DNA from: an uncultured Clostridia bacterium
GTDB taxonomy: Bacteria; Bacillota; Clostridia; Christensenellales; CAG-314
NCBI GenBank assembly: GCA_947589685.1
Contig: CANQCN010000006.1
Span: forward strand, 1 to 49,044
Direction of reading: 5' to 3'
Length of the DNA stretch: 49,044 nucleotides
This document shows positions 17,541 to 26,859 of this stretch, piece by piece (position 1 is the stretch's first letter; each line of letters starts with the position of its first letter). The notes under the pieces were generated by a model. It did not search any database and had not been told where the DNA came from. It was given only the letters and a program-made list of their open reading frames with translations. Made by a program: the position numbers and the translations under genes.

Positions 17541-19136
17541 TCACTGACCCCAATAGTCGTTGACGGCGGCGACAAGCGCGTCGTAGGTTTCCAGACCGTT
17601 GTATTCCGCGTCGGGGGTGTAGCCTACTCCGTGTATGTTGACGCCGAGCGGCGAATAATAGTTTGCGCACGTGTAATAGAACGACCAGGAATATTTCATC
17701 TTCGAACCGCTGTTTGTCGTAACTTCGCCATCGAACGGCAGATCTATCATACTTTGCGCAATGCCCTTGCCGTATGTTTTTACGCCCATTTGCACCGCCG
17801 TACGGTAATCCCTCAGACAGCCCGTGACCAATTCGCTGGCGCTGGCGCTGTTGCCGTCCGTCCACACCGCTATGTCGCACCGCTCGCTCGGCGCGTCGCC
17901 GAAGTAGTAAGCGTACTCGCTCGAACGGTAGTGATACTGACGCTGTGAGGATGGTTTTGGTATGTCGAGATAGGTCAAAAGCACATCGTCGCCGCGCACC
18001 ACGACGCTCTTTTGCTCATCGGAGAGCTTGGCGGGAGTTACCAGCTTTGCCAAGATATCCACGGCGTAATCCACGCGACCGCCCGGATTGCCTTTGAGAT
18101 CGAGCACAAGATGTTTGAGCCCCGATTGTCGGAACAGCTCCATTACTTGCGTAAATTCGTCCGCGCAGGACACCACTTGGTCGTCTACGGTGTAATACAT
18201 AAACTCCTTTATGCGCACGTAACCCGTATCCGCGGGCAACTCGTCGAGATGACGTTGCTCCTCCGTAGAGGTTGCGGCTCCGAAGGGTTTATTTGTCGAT
18301 GTGGACACGTTGGTGAGATCCTTGTCGAAGTAGAACTCCACAAATTGAAAATCGTACGTCGAATCCATAACGGGAATGACGGCACGCTGCAACGGGATCG
18401 CCAACGTGACGTAGCCCGAATCGGCGGAGCTGTCCTCTCTCAAAACGTGAAAAGTAGCGGAATCTGTGGCTGCCAATACCATCGTAACGGAATCGGAGCT
18501 CCACTTGCCCAGATCGATCTCGGAAAACTCCGTACCGCCGACAACGGGCGCAGTTCCGTCATCGGAAAGCATATTGCTGAGTTTGAGTACTATGTCGCCG
18601 TCGAACAGTTTGCCGAACGCGGCGGAATCGGCGGATACGGAAGATACGTATAGCCCGATACCCTCTTCCACAAGGAAGGATACGCCGAACACTTTGCCGT
18701 TTGCCGCGTCGCTTGTTACGGGAAAATCAAGGTCGTAGTGAGACTGCGGACTGAGCAAACGCGAATATTGATCGCCCGCCGTCTGCATAAGCGCCGTGCC
18801 CGACATTTCTATCGCGTCGATCCAGGCGTCGTCGTCTATGTCCTTGTAGTAGTACTTTTTCATATAGTCTACCACCGCGCCCAAAACGTCGTCGGCTGAA
18901 TCGGACACGTTGTTGCTGTCGACGGACTGTACTATCCAACAAAGCAGCCAGCCGAAGCCTATGCACATTACCAACGCAACGCATATCAACACGATGTACA
19001 GCGGCTTGCCGCTACGTTTTGTGCTTTCGGGAGCGGGATGACTGTACCACTCGTTTACAAATTCGTTGCGTTCGTTTGCTTTATCCTTTTGTTCCTGCTT
19101 TTCGTATTCCTCGTCAAAAAAATCCTTTGCCATCAT
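17541..19136 (-). CDS. S41-family C-terminal processing peptidase (CtpA-like), membrane anchored
   Basis: N-terminal TM, PDZ-like region, WTDGNSASASELVTGCL and GVKTYGKGIAQ (Ser/Lys motifs). Confidence 0.85.
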   Translation of the reverse strand: MMAKDFFDEEYEKQEQKDKANERNEFVNEWYSHPAPESTKRSGKPLYIVLICVALVMCIGFGWLLCWIVQSVDSNNVSDSADDVLGAVVDYMKKYYYKDIDDDAWIDAIEMSGTALMQTAGDQYSRLLSPQSHYDLDFPVTSDAANGKVFGVSFLVEEGIGLYVSSVSADSAAFGKLFDGDIVLKLSNMLSDDGTAPVVGGTEFSEIDLGKWSSDSVTMVLAATDSATFHVLREDSSADSGYVTLAIPLQRAVIPVMDSTYDFQFVEFYFDKDLTNVSTSTNKPFGAATSTEEQRHLDELPADTGYVRIKEFMYYTVDDQVVSCADEFTQVMELFRQSGLKHLVLDLKGNPGGRVDYAVDILAKLVTPAKLSDEQKSVVVRGDDVLLTYLDIPKPSSQRQYHYRSSEYAYYFGDAPSERCDIAVWTDGNSASASELVTGCLRDYRTAVQMGVKTYGKGIAQSMIDLPFDGEVTTNSGSKMKYSWSFYYTCANYYSPLGVNIHGVGYTPDAEYNGLETYDALVAAVNDYWGQ

Positions 19137-19816
19137 TTACTCCTTAGCGCGTCGAACAGCCAACCGAGCCGAGACGCTTGTTGTTGCGCGGACAGCGCGT
19201 CCCCCTGATACGCCGTTACGCCGCCGTCCAGCACCACCGTGTTGCCGACGGCTTGCCGCGCGTCGCTCGTGACGATGATATTGCACGCATTGCCGAACAA
19301 GGCGAGCGTTTGCATCATATCGTCTGCGTCTTCGCCATCGAAAAAGTCGTCCCACAGCACGTATTTGCGCAAAACGGTGCTGCCCCTGACCAATGAACAG
19401 CGCTTGCGTTCTTCTGCGGAAAGCGTGCGCATTTTGCGTTTAAGCTCCGTCACACCCAATCTGTTTGCCGCTTCCGACGCGATCTTGCGGCGTTCCTCCT
19501 TGCCGACACGGCGCACTTTAAGCGGATATTCGATATTATACAATATGCTGCGCCTATCGAAAAAAGAGGGTTTGTCGGATAAATAAAGTATATCCAAGTT
19601 GGCGTTTGTGATACCGTCCAGCGACTTTCCGTCCACGGTTATTTGCCCGCTTGTGGGCGCAACGTCCTTGACGAGCAGTCTGCACAGCGAGGTTTTGCCG
19701 CTTTGCACATCGCACAGCACGGTGTTGAGCCCGTCGCAGAGCGTAAAGCTAACGCCCTTGAACAGCGCATACTCTTCGTAAGGGTATTGCAGCGTTACGT
19801 TGTCGAACCGTATCAT
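19133..19816 (-). CDS. Divergent ABC-type ATPase
   Basis: ABC layout with altered motifs: Walker A CDVQSGKTS, signature LSAEERKRC, Walker B KYVLWDDFF. Confidence 0.7.
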   Translation of the reverse strand: MIRFDNVTLQYPYEEYALFKGVSFTLCDGLNTVLCDVQSGKTSLCRLLVKDVAPTSGQITVDGKSLDGITNANLDILYLSDKPSFFDRRSILYNIEYPLKVRRVGKEERRKIASEAANRLGVTELKRKMRTLSAEERKRCSLVRGSTVLRKYVLWDDFFDGEDADDMMQTLALFGNACNIIVTSDARQAVGNTVVLDGGVTAYQGDALSAQQQASRLGWLFDALRSK

Positions 19817-20388
19817 TCTTCCAACTCGTCCAACGTGAGCTTGTAAGCGGCGATGAAGTTGTCAACAAAGTAGTCCACTTCGGGACTGTTGTAGGCGCGG
19901 ATCTCGTCCAAAATGGTCTTTTCCGCCTTGGAAAACTCCGAATTGCTCATCTTGACCTCGTCCAGACACTTGATGTAGGCGCACAGCTTGTCCGCATACT
20001 TGACAAAACGGTGCTCGACGCTGTCCGTATCGTTGATTATCACAGAGTACTCGTCGGCAAGCTCCTTGGGCAGATGAGTGAGCAAACGTTCGTTGCTGTA
20101 CCGTTCAAGCTTTTTGTAAGCGTCGCGGATCTCCGGGTTGAAGTACTTGATCGGCGTGGGAAGATCGCCCGTAAGCACCTCGCTGGTCTCGTGAAACAAC
20201 GCTTTGACGGCAATGCTGTTTGCGTCCAGCTTTCCGCCGAAATACACGTTGGAAATCGTCGCCAAAGCATGCGCGATAACCGCCACCTGCTGGCTGTGTT
20301 CCATAATGTTTTCCGTCATATTGGAGTGCATAAGTCCCCAACGGTTGATGTACTTCATTCTGTTGAGATAAGCGAAAAATTTATACAA
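19813..20388 (-). CDS. yfbR: HD-domain 5'-deoxynucleotidase, YfbR-like (possible TTG start)
   Basis: FFAYLNRMKYINRWGLMHSNMTENIMEHSQQVAVIAHALATI...HETSEVLTGDLPTPIKYFNPEI closely resembles YfbR; AAAGGAGA before TTG. Confidence 0.85.
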   Translation of the reverse strand: MYKFFAYLNRMKYINRWGLMHSNMTENIMEHSQQVAVIAHALATISNVYFGGKLDANSIAVKALFHETSEVLTGDLPTPIKYFNPEIRDAYKKLERYSNERLLTHLPKELADEYSVIINDTDSVEHRFVKYADKLCAYIKCLDEVKMSNSEFSKAEKTILDEIRAYNSPEVDYFVDNFIAAYKLTLDELEE

Positions 20389-20466
20389 AAGCCAATGTCT
20401 CCTTTGAATATAAAATGATGTTTCTCGTATTATTTTAGCACATATTGAGACAAATAACAACAAAAA

Positions 20467-20489
20467 GCAGCCGCATTAAAAGCGGCTGC
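20467..20489 (-). terminator. Terminator of the rnf operon
   Basis: GCAGCCGCttttaatGCGGCTGCTTTTTG on minus strand. Confidence 0.8.
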
Positions 20490-20503
20490 CCGTTGCATTT
20501 GTA

Positions 20504-21382
20504 TTACTTTGCCTGTTCCGCAGTTTCGCTCGAAGCGGGGACGTCCTCCGGATGTACATACTTGATGCACTTGCGGGGGCAGCCCTCCAAGCATTTGTAG
20601 CAGTGGATACACTTGCTGTAATCGATCATCGGAACGTTGTTGACAAGGTGAATGGCTCCCGTGGGACAATTGCGCTCGCACTTGCCGCAAGCGATACAGC
20701 CCGCCTCGCACTTGGTCGTCACGTCTTTGCCGCGGCACTGCGTGGAACACGCCACATACACCTTGGCGGAAACGGGAACGCGCTTGATTAGGCTCTTGGG
20801 GCAAGTTTGAATGCACAGTCCGCAGCTGCGGCACAGATCGGGATCGATGTGCGCATAGCCCTCGCGACACTCTATCACGTGATAGGGACAAGCATCAACG
20901 CAGCTTCCCGCGCCCATACAACCCACTTCGCAAGCTTTTCTGCCGCCTGCAAGCAGATTTTGACTGACGCAATCGCCGTAGCCTTGGTAGTCGTACTTGT
21001 CACGACACTTTACGCCGCCGCTGCAACTCACCACCGCAATGGTAGGCTCGGCGTTGCCGCCGACTTCTATGCCGAGAATGTTGCTTATTTCGATACGCTT
21101 GTCTACGGGAGTTTGTCCGCAGCTGTCCAACTTGGCTGTGCCTTCCACAAGAGCCTTGGCAAAGCCCGCGCAGCCGGGATAACCGCATGCGCCGCAGTTG
21201 GCGCCCGCAAGACAATCCTGCACTTCCTTGATACGGGGATCTTCCTTGACCTGCGTAAACTTGTTGATAACCAAGATCAACACGCCCAAAAGCAACGAAA
21301 CGCCAAAGGCTATCGCAAGCGCTATAAGTACCGTCGTCCATTGAAACGATTCGTGTCCTATCCTCAAAAGTAAATCTATCAT
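20504..21382 (-). CDS. rnfB: Electron transport complex subunit RnfB (ferredoxin-like clusters)
   Basis: CLAGANCGACGYPGCAGFAKAL plus multiple CxxCxxC motifs; operon context. Confidence 0.95.
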   Translation of the reverse strand: MIDLLLRIGHESFQWTTVLIALAIAFGVSLLLGVLILVINKFTQVKEDPRIKEVQDCLAGANCGACGYPGCAGFAKALVEGTAKLDSCGQTPVDKRIEISNILGIEVGGNAEPTIAVVSCSGGVKCRDKYDYQGYGDCVSQNLLAGGRKACEVGCMGAGSCVDACPYHVIECREGYAHIDPDLCRSCGLCIQTCPKSLIKRVPVSAKVYVACSTQCRGKDVTTKCEAGCIACGKCERNCPTGAIHLVNNVPMIDYSKCIHCYKCLEGCPRKCIKYVHPEDVPASSETAEQAK

Positions 21383-21392
21383 AGCGCCCTCC

Positions 21393-22037
21393 TTAAACAA
21401 TAGTAGTGAACAGATAGAATGCCATTGCCATAAAGCATGCAAGAAGCATTGTTATGGGGAAGCCTTTGAGCGGCTTGGGAACGTGCAGTTTGTCGGCTTT
21501 TTGACGAAGTCCCGCAAGCAACACTATCGCAAGCGTGAAGCCCAAGCCGTAGAACAAACCGGAAAGCACCGCTTCGCCGTAGCCCTTTGCCATATTTACA
21601 TTTACAAGATTACCGAAGAAAACGTCGCTGAACACATATCCCGCTTTGGATGCGTCTTTGACAGTTTCCGTGACGATATTTGCGATACCGAGGATAGCGC
21701 AGTTTGTGGTGACAAGGGGCAGATAGATACCCATTGCGGAATACAAACCGGGGCTGAAACGTTTGAGTACCATTTCGAGTATCTGCACCAACGAGGCAAT
21801 AACCAAAATGAATACCAATATCCTCAAATACTGCAAGCCCATCGGCGCGAGTAAAAATGTGTATATTGGATAGCATACCACGCATGTAATAACCATTACC
21901 GCGGTCACGGCGATACCCATACCCAATGCCGAATTTACCTTTTTGGACACTCCCAAAAACGGGCAAATACCCAAAAATTGCGAAAGTACAAAGTTGTCTA
22001 CAAAAAGCGCAGATATTATAATTGCAAATACGTCCAT
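21393..22037 (-). CDS. rnfA: Electron transport complex subunit RnfA
   Basis: NFVLSQFLGICPFLGVSKK; operon context. Confidence 0.95.
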   Translation of the reverse strand: MDVFAIIISALFVDNFVLSQFLGICPFLGVSKKVNSALGMGIAVTAVMVITCVVCYPIYTFLLAPMGLQYLRILVFILVIASLVQILEMVLKRFSPGLYSAMGIYLPLVTTNCAILGIANIVTETVKDASKAGYVFSDVFFGNLVNVNMAKGYGEAVLSGLFYGLGFTLAIVLLAGLRQKADKLHVPKPLKGFPITMLLACFMAMAFYLFTTIV

Positions 22038-22039
22038 GG

Positions 22040-22723
22040 TTATGCCTCCTTAGCTTCGGTCGAAGCAGCTGCCTCAGCCTCGCGCTCGATAGCAACGGCG
22101 TTGCGTGCCGCCTTGTGCTTCAATTTGCGCTCGACTGCGTTGTAGCACACGTTGAAAATCGCAATGAACAGCGCATAGGTAAGGAACGCGCCCGCTTTTT
22201 CCGCAAAGAACGCGATTTTGAAGTTCCACAGCTGTACGCCGAACAACGCGCCCTTGCCGAGGATCTCGCGAACGATGCCCATAAGAGTAAGAGACAATGT
22301 GAAACCGATACCCATAAACAGACCGTCGCACACGGAATCCAACACGGGGTTGTGGCTGGCAAAGCTTTCGGCACGTCCCAAAATAATGCAGTTGACGACT
22401 ATCAAGTCGAGGAATATGCCCAAAGTTGCGAAAAGCTTTTCCATATACGCTTCCATAAACATCGAAACGATCGTGACGAATGTCGCGATGATCATAATGA
22501 AGCAAGGGATACGCACCTTGTCGGGAATGACGTTGCGAAGCAGCGAGATAATCAGGTTGCTGAACACCAACACGAATATCACCGCGGCGCCCATGCCGAG
22601 ACAGGATATTGCGCCCATGCCCGTCACCGCAAGCGTCGGGCAAGTGCCGAGTACAAGGCGGAGAGTGGGATTTTGACGGACGGTTCCGTCAAGAGCTATT
22701 TCCTTAAATCTTTTTAATTTCAT
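22040..22723 (-). CDS. rnfE: Electron transport complex subunit RnfE
   Basis: NPTLRLVLGTCPTLAVT...NCIILGRAESFAS; operon context. Confidence 0.95.
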   Translation of the reverse strand: MKLKRFKEIALDGTVRQNPTLRLVLGTCPTLAVTGMGAISCLGMGAAVIFVLVFSNLIISLLRNVIPDKVRIPCFIMIIATFVTIVSMFMEAYMEKLFATLGIFLDLIVVNCIILGRAESFASHNPVLDSVCDGLFMGIGFTLSLTLMGIVREILGKGALFGVQLWNFKIAFFAEKAGAFLTYALFIAIFNVCYNAVERKLKHKAARNAVAIEREAEAAASTEAKEA

Positions 22724-22736
22724 TGTTGTATCCTCC

Positions 22737-24011
22737 TCAGTCGGCGGACGCTTGGCTTGCGTCAAATGCCGTCAAAGCGGCTTGCACCGCCGCGCGGATA
22801 AGGTCTGCCGATTGCGTTGCACCGCTAACTTTGTTGTCGGTGTAGAGCGAATCGATGTTGTCGAGTCTTGCGCCTTTGAGCGATGTAACCAACTTGTTGG
22901 CGTTGTCCTGAGGCACGCCCTGCTCCCAACCGTCGCCGTCGGTAGTAAGTTCGATTTTCTCCACCTTACCTTTGCCGTCGGTATCGGCAACAATCGTCAC
23001 TTTGAGCACGTAGGTGTTGGGCACTGTGCCGACTTTGAGTCCGGCAACGGTATACACGCCTTCCGCTGCGTTTGTTATTATCGCATAGGCGTTGTAGCTG
23101 CCGAAAGTGAATGTGTAAATACGGTTGGCAAGAATGTTGGCAACGATCGCGTCAGTATCCTCTACGCCCTCGCTCTTGGAGAGTATCTCGCCATCCTTGA
23201 CGGCAACTATCTTCAACGTTTCTTCGCCATAGACGTAAGCGAACAAAACGTCGCCGTCCTTGGACACGCGGAACAAATAGCTGAGCTTGTCGGCGTCGTC
23301 GGACAGAGCGTCGGCAACGCTCTTGGTGCCGTCAACCGTTGCGGAGGACACATTGACGGGCGCGAAATCGTAGTCGGCGTAACCGTCGCCGAGCAGTTGC
23401 TTGACGGCGTCGCGAGCCAAACCTTCCTTGTCTATCAAGCCAAGCTCGTTTTTGACGCTCTCGGTGTTGAGACAGTACCAAGCTGCTGCTTTTACGGCGT
23501 TGTAAATGGCGTCGGTCGTTTTGATAACGGTAGCGCCGGTCATATCTTTGACAAATTCCTCATCGACGCGCTTGCCGACATACCATTTTGTGCCTGCGTC
23601 GGAGGGAACGCGCGCGATATAAGATTGCAACGTGTTTTCCTTGATAGCCCAGCTTTTTATCGTGGCGTCGGGGTTGATCAAAACGTACAAAGTAACCGTT
23701 CCGCCTTGATAGCCGTCGTTGCCCAAAGCTTCGATGATGTAAACGCCGTCAGTGGACTTGTAAACTTTTTCTATGCTGCCCGTGGGCGCGGAAGCGTGCG
23801 TAAGATCCGCTTCGAACCCGTCCGCGGGGACGTATCCGCTGTACACATCACGCATTGCGCGACTGAATCTTTCCTCGTCGTCGATATACAAAAATTCGTT
23901 GCAGACGGCGAGCAATGCCACGCATACAACGCAGATGCACACCAATACTGCAACGGCTTTGACTGCCGCAATAAGAGTGGGATTTGCGGACTTTTTTGTT
24001 TTTTCTGCCAT
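22737..24011 (-). CDS. rnfG: RnfG-like protein with two FMN-binding domains
   Basis: Two flavinylation-like motifs, KDMTGATVIKTT and NKVSGATQSADLI; between rnfD and rnfE. Confidence 0.9.
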   Translation of the reverse strand: MAEKTKKSANPTLIAAVKAVAVLVCICVVCVALLAVCNEFLYIDDEERFSRAMRDVYSGYVPADGFEADLTHASAPTGSIEKVYKSTDGVYIIEALGNDGYQGGTVTLYVLINPDATIKSWAIKENTLQSYIARVPSDAGTKWYVGKRVDEEFVKDMTGATVIKTTDAIYNAVKAAAWYCLNTESVKNELGLIDKEGLARDAVKQLLGDGYADYDFAPVNVSSATVDGTKSVADALSDDADKLSYLFRVSKDGDVLFAYVYGEETLKIVAVKDGEILSKSEGVEDTDAIVANILANRIYTFTFGSYNAYAIITNAAEGVYTVAGLKVGTVPNTYVLKVTIVADTDGKGKVEKIELTTDGDGWEQGVPQDNANKLVTSLKGARLDNIDSLYTDNKVSGATQSADLIRAAVQAALTAFDASQASAD

Positions 24012-24012
24012 A

Positions 24013-25173
24013 TCACTCACCCTCCTTCATTGTTTTTTGGTCGGTGACGGGCTCTGCCGTCTTGACCTTCTTTTGACGGGGCTTCTTTTCCGGTTTTACA
24101 TATCCGAAAGGCTTGCGGCGAACATAAAGATCCAACAGGGGAACAATGAGATTGCCCAACAGTATAGCAAAGGACACCGCTTCGCCGTGAGCGACGTATC
24201 TGCGCAATACGGCAGTGAGTACGCCGAGGAAAACAAAGTAGATGTAGTTGCCGAGCTTGGTGTTGGGAGTAGTGACGTAGTCCGTCGCCATAAATATTGC
24301 GCCGAGGATCAAGCCGCCGCTCAATATCGAGGGGAGGAACACGCCGAGCGCGTCCTTGAACGCCTCGCCGATCATTACGGAGTTGACGTTGTTGAGCGCG
24401 TTGACGTTGTCTATCCAAGCGATAAGCACCGCCACAACGCCCGTGGTCGCTATGTAAACAAGGGGCCAACGGAAGTTCAACACGCCGCGAACGACGAGAT
24501 AAATGCCGCCCGCAATGAGCGCCAGCTTGCACGTTTCGCCGATGCAACCGGCAACGCCCGTGCCGAGGAACAGATCCAGATTGGTGAGAGTGCTTGTTCC
24601 TTCGCCGCCCATCAGTATCTGCAAGGGGGTCGCGCCCGCAGTCACGCTGCCGTGAGAAAGGGGAGACTCAATAGACCACGCCTCGCCGCTCGAACCCATA
24701 TAGCCCATTACTCCGCCGAACGCGGCTCCGAACGCGATAAATGCAAATATTCTACCCGCAATAGCCGGGTTGACAAGATTTTTGCCCGTGCCGCCGAACA
24801 GCATCTTGACGATCACTATCGCAAAGATGCTTGCGAGGATACCCACATACCACTTGGAGGTGGGATACAGGTTCATGCCGAGCAGCAACCCCGTGACGAG
24901 AGACGTGAAGTCGAACTCGTTGAGTATCTGCTTGAAAGACTTTTTGCAACAGAGAGAGAATATCCACTCCGAAGCCACGCACGTAAGGCAGCAAATGGCG
25001 ATGTGCATAAAGGACAGCCAGCCCAGCTCAGGTGTGGCGGGGCTTGCCGTGCCCATAAGAATGCAGCCCGCAATGCACGCGGGAAGCAACGCAATGCACA
25101 CGTCGATCATTATGCGGCGGGTGGTACGCGGCGATTTGATATGCGGAGAACTTGAATATACGTAGTTAGCCAT
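24013..25173 (-). CDS. rnfD: Electron transport complex subunit RnfD
   Basis: SSPHIKSPRTTRRIMIDVCIALLPA...; SVTAGATPLQ; operon context. Confidence 0.95.
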   Translation of the reverse strand: MANYVYSSSPHIKSPRTTRRIMIDVCIALLPACIAGCILMGTASPATPELGWLSFMHIAICCLTCVASEWIFSLCCKKSFKQILNEFDFTSLVTGLLLGMNLYPTSKWYVGILASIFAIVIVKMLFGGTGKNLVNPAIAGRIFAFIAFGAAFGGVMGYMGSSGEAWSIESPLSHGSVTAGATPLQILMGGEGTSTLTNLDLFLGTGVAGCIGETCKLALIAGGIYLVVRGVLNFRWPLVYIATTGVVAVLIAWIDNVNALNNVNSVMIGEAFKDALGVFLPSILSGGLILGAIFMATDYVTTPNTKLGNYIYFVFLGVLTAVLRRYVAHGEAVSFAILLGNLIVPLLDLYVRRKPFGYVKPEKKPRQKKVKTAEPVTDQKTMKEGE

Positions 25174-25174
25174 A

Positions 25175-26500
25175 TTATTTTTTCTCCTTTGCTTTCATTT
25201 TGGTAAGACGGACGCTTTGCACTATCGGGCGCTTGGCGGGACACACATACGCGCACGTGCCGCACTCGAAGCAGTTGAGCGCGCCGTATTTGATCGCGCT
25301 GTCCGTGTCGCCAACGGTCGTGTAGAAGTCGATGTACATCGGCATAAGCTTCATCGGACAAACGCTTGCGCAACGTCCGCAGTTGATACACGGAGTGGGC
25401 AGCACCGTGGACGCCTCCGTGTCGGTGAGGGCGAGGAAACCGCTGTCCGTCTTGGTGGTGGTAACGTCGAGATCGATGAGGCTGAATCCCATCATCGGTC
25501 CGCCGGAAACAAGCTTGACCGTGTTGTCGGCAAGACCGCCGCACAGCTCCACTATCGACGAAAGGGGCGTGCCTATCGCGACTTCGAGATTTTTGGGGGC
25601 GGCAATGCCTCTGCCGCTGACCGTCATCAAACGCTTGTAAAGAGGCGCGCCGTTGACTACCGCGTCATAGACGGCATACGCAGTGCCGACGTTGTCGACA
25701 ATGCAGCCCACCGCCGCGGGAAGCCCGCCTACGGGCACTTCGCGATTTACGCATGCCTTGATGATGGTCTTTTCCGCGCCTTGGGGATACTTCTTTTTGA
25801 GAAGGACCACCACTATGTCGCCGTCCTTTTTGGAAGCGAGCGCTTCCTTTGAGTCGGCAATAACGCCTTCCTGCGAAAGCAGTTTGTTGTACGCTTCCAT
25901 TTTGTTGGCTTCGATACCGATGTAAATATCGGATACGCCGATAGCCTTGGCAATGAGACGTACGCCCGCAAGAAAACCTTCCGTGCGCTCTATCATAAGG
26001 CGATTGTCGCAGTTGAGATAGGGCTCGCACTCCGCGGCGTTGATGATGAGCGCGTCAACGGGATCTTTGGGCTGCAATTTGACAGCCGTGGGGAAACCCG
26101 CGCCGCCCATTCCGACGATACCCGCTTCCGCGATACGCTGCACTATCTGCTGCGGCATGGGGTCGCTGAGCGGCGGATAGGAAAATTTGTCCTGCTTGCC
26201 GTTGGCTTTGATGTGGATACATTCGATCGCGGCGCCCTGAGCGTTTTTGCGCTTGACGATTTCCACCACCTCTCCGCATACGGGCGAGTGAATGTTTGCC
26301 GAAACAAAAGAGGACGCTTGCGCGATAAGCTGCCCTTCGACAACTTCATCCCCCGCGTTTACGACAGGCTGTGCCGGTTTTCCTATGTGCTGCGACAACG
26401 ATACGTAATAGTCGGTGACGGCAGGCATTTGCTCTATCGCCGCCTCCGCCGTCAACGCCTTGTTGTCCGGCACATGAAAACCACCTCTGAATGTTTTCAT
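25175..26500 (-). CDS. rnfC: Electron transport complex subunit RnfC
   Basis: MKTFRGGFHVPDNKALT; GMGGAGFPTAVKL; CINCGRCASVCPMKLMP. Confidence 0.95.
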   Translation of the reverse strand: MKTFRGGFHVPDNKALTAEAAIEQMPAVTDYYVSLSQHIGKPAQPVVNAGDEVVEGQLIAQASSFVSANIHSPVCGEVVEIVKRKNAQGAAIECIHIKANGKQDKFSYPPLSDPMPQQIVQRIAEAGIVGMGGAGFPTAVKLQPKDPVDALIINAAECEPYLNCDNRLMIERTEGFLAGVRLIAKAIGVSDIYIGIEANKMEAYNKLLSQEGVIADSKEALASKKDGDIVVVLLKKKYPQGAEKTIIKACVNREVPVGGLPAAVGCIVDNVGTAYAVYDAVVNGAPLYKRLMTVSGRGIAAPKNLEVAIGTPLSSIVELCGGLADNTVKLVSGGPMMGFSLIDLDVTTTKTDSGFLALTDTEASTVLPTPCINCGRCASVCPMKLMPMYIDFYTTVGDTDSAIKYGALNCFECGTCAYVCPAKRPIVQSVRLTKMKAKEKK

Positions 26501-26549
26501 AATTTGCTCCTTGATTGGAATTTTCGGCGCTTTTGCACCATACCCATTC

Positions 26550-26578
26550 AGTATACCACATGGTTTTGTAATTGTAAA
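26550..26578 (-). promoter_or_regulatory. rnf operon promoter
   Basis: TTTACA-17-TATACT on minus strand. Confidence 0.65.
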
Positions 26579-26601
26579 TAAATAGAAATAAATTAACATA
26601 T

Positions 26602-26625
26602 AAAAAAGCCGTAAATTTACGGCTT
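26602..26625 (-). terminator. Intrinsic terminator of the antiporter transcript
   Basis: AAAGCCGTAAATTTACGGCTTTTTTAT on minus strand. Confidence 0.75.
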
Positions 26626-26683
26626 TGAAAGAATTTTGTTGTTTTTTGCAGTGAACGGACGTCGGTCGCGAAAAAGGGCGAAG

Positions 26684-26857
26684 TTACCAATCCTCACGAT
26701 CGGAAAGTTTTACGTCCGTATAAAATTCCTTGTATTTTTCCTTGAATTTTTCCGCGTCGGGGCGGTCGTCGCGCGCAACGGCGTCGTCGAGATCCATTCC
26801 GTCGTCGTCCTGCAACTCGCTTTGGCGCATAAGTTCGTACATTGTGCTGTTTTTCAT
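26684..26857 (-). CDS. 57-aa acidic protein downstream of antiporter (absent from supplied ORF list)
   Basis: ATG 2 nt after antiporter stop: MKNSTMYELMRQSELQDDDGMDLDDAVARDDRPDAEKFKEKYKEFYTDVKLSDREDW*. Confidence 0.6.
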   Translation of the reverse strand: MKNSTMYELMRQSELQDDDGMDLDDAVARDDRPDAEKFKEKYKEFYTDVKLSDREDW

Positions 26858-26859
26858 AG

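Noticed and set aside
22752-25155. Long plus-strand ORFs (431 and 460 aa) antisense to rnfG/rnfD
   Set aside because: Same codon-bias artefact; low-complexity His/Arg-rich translations.
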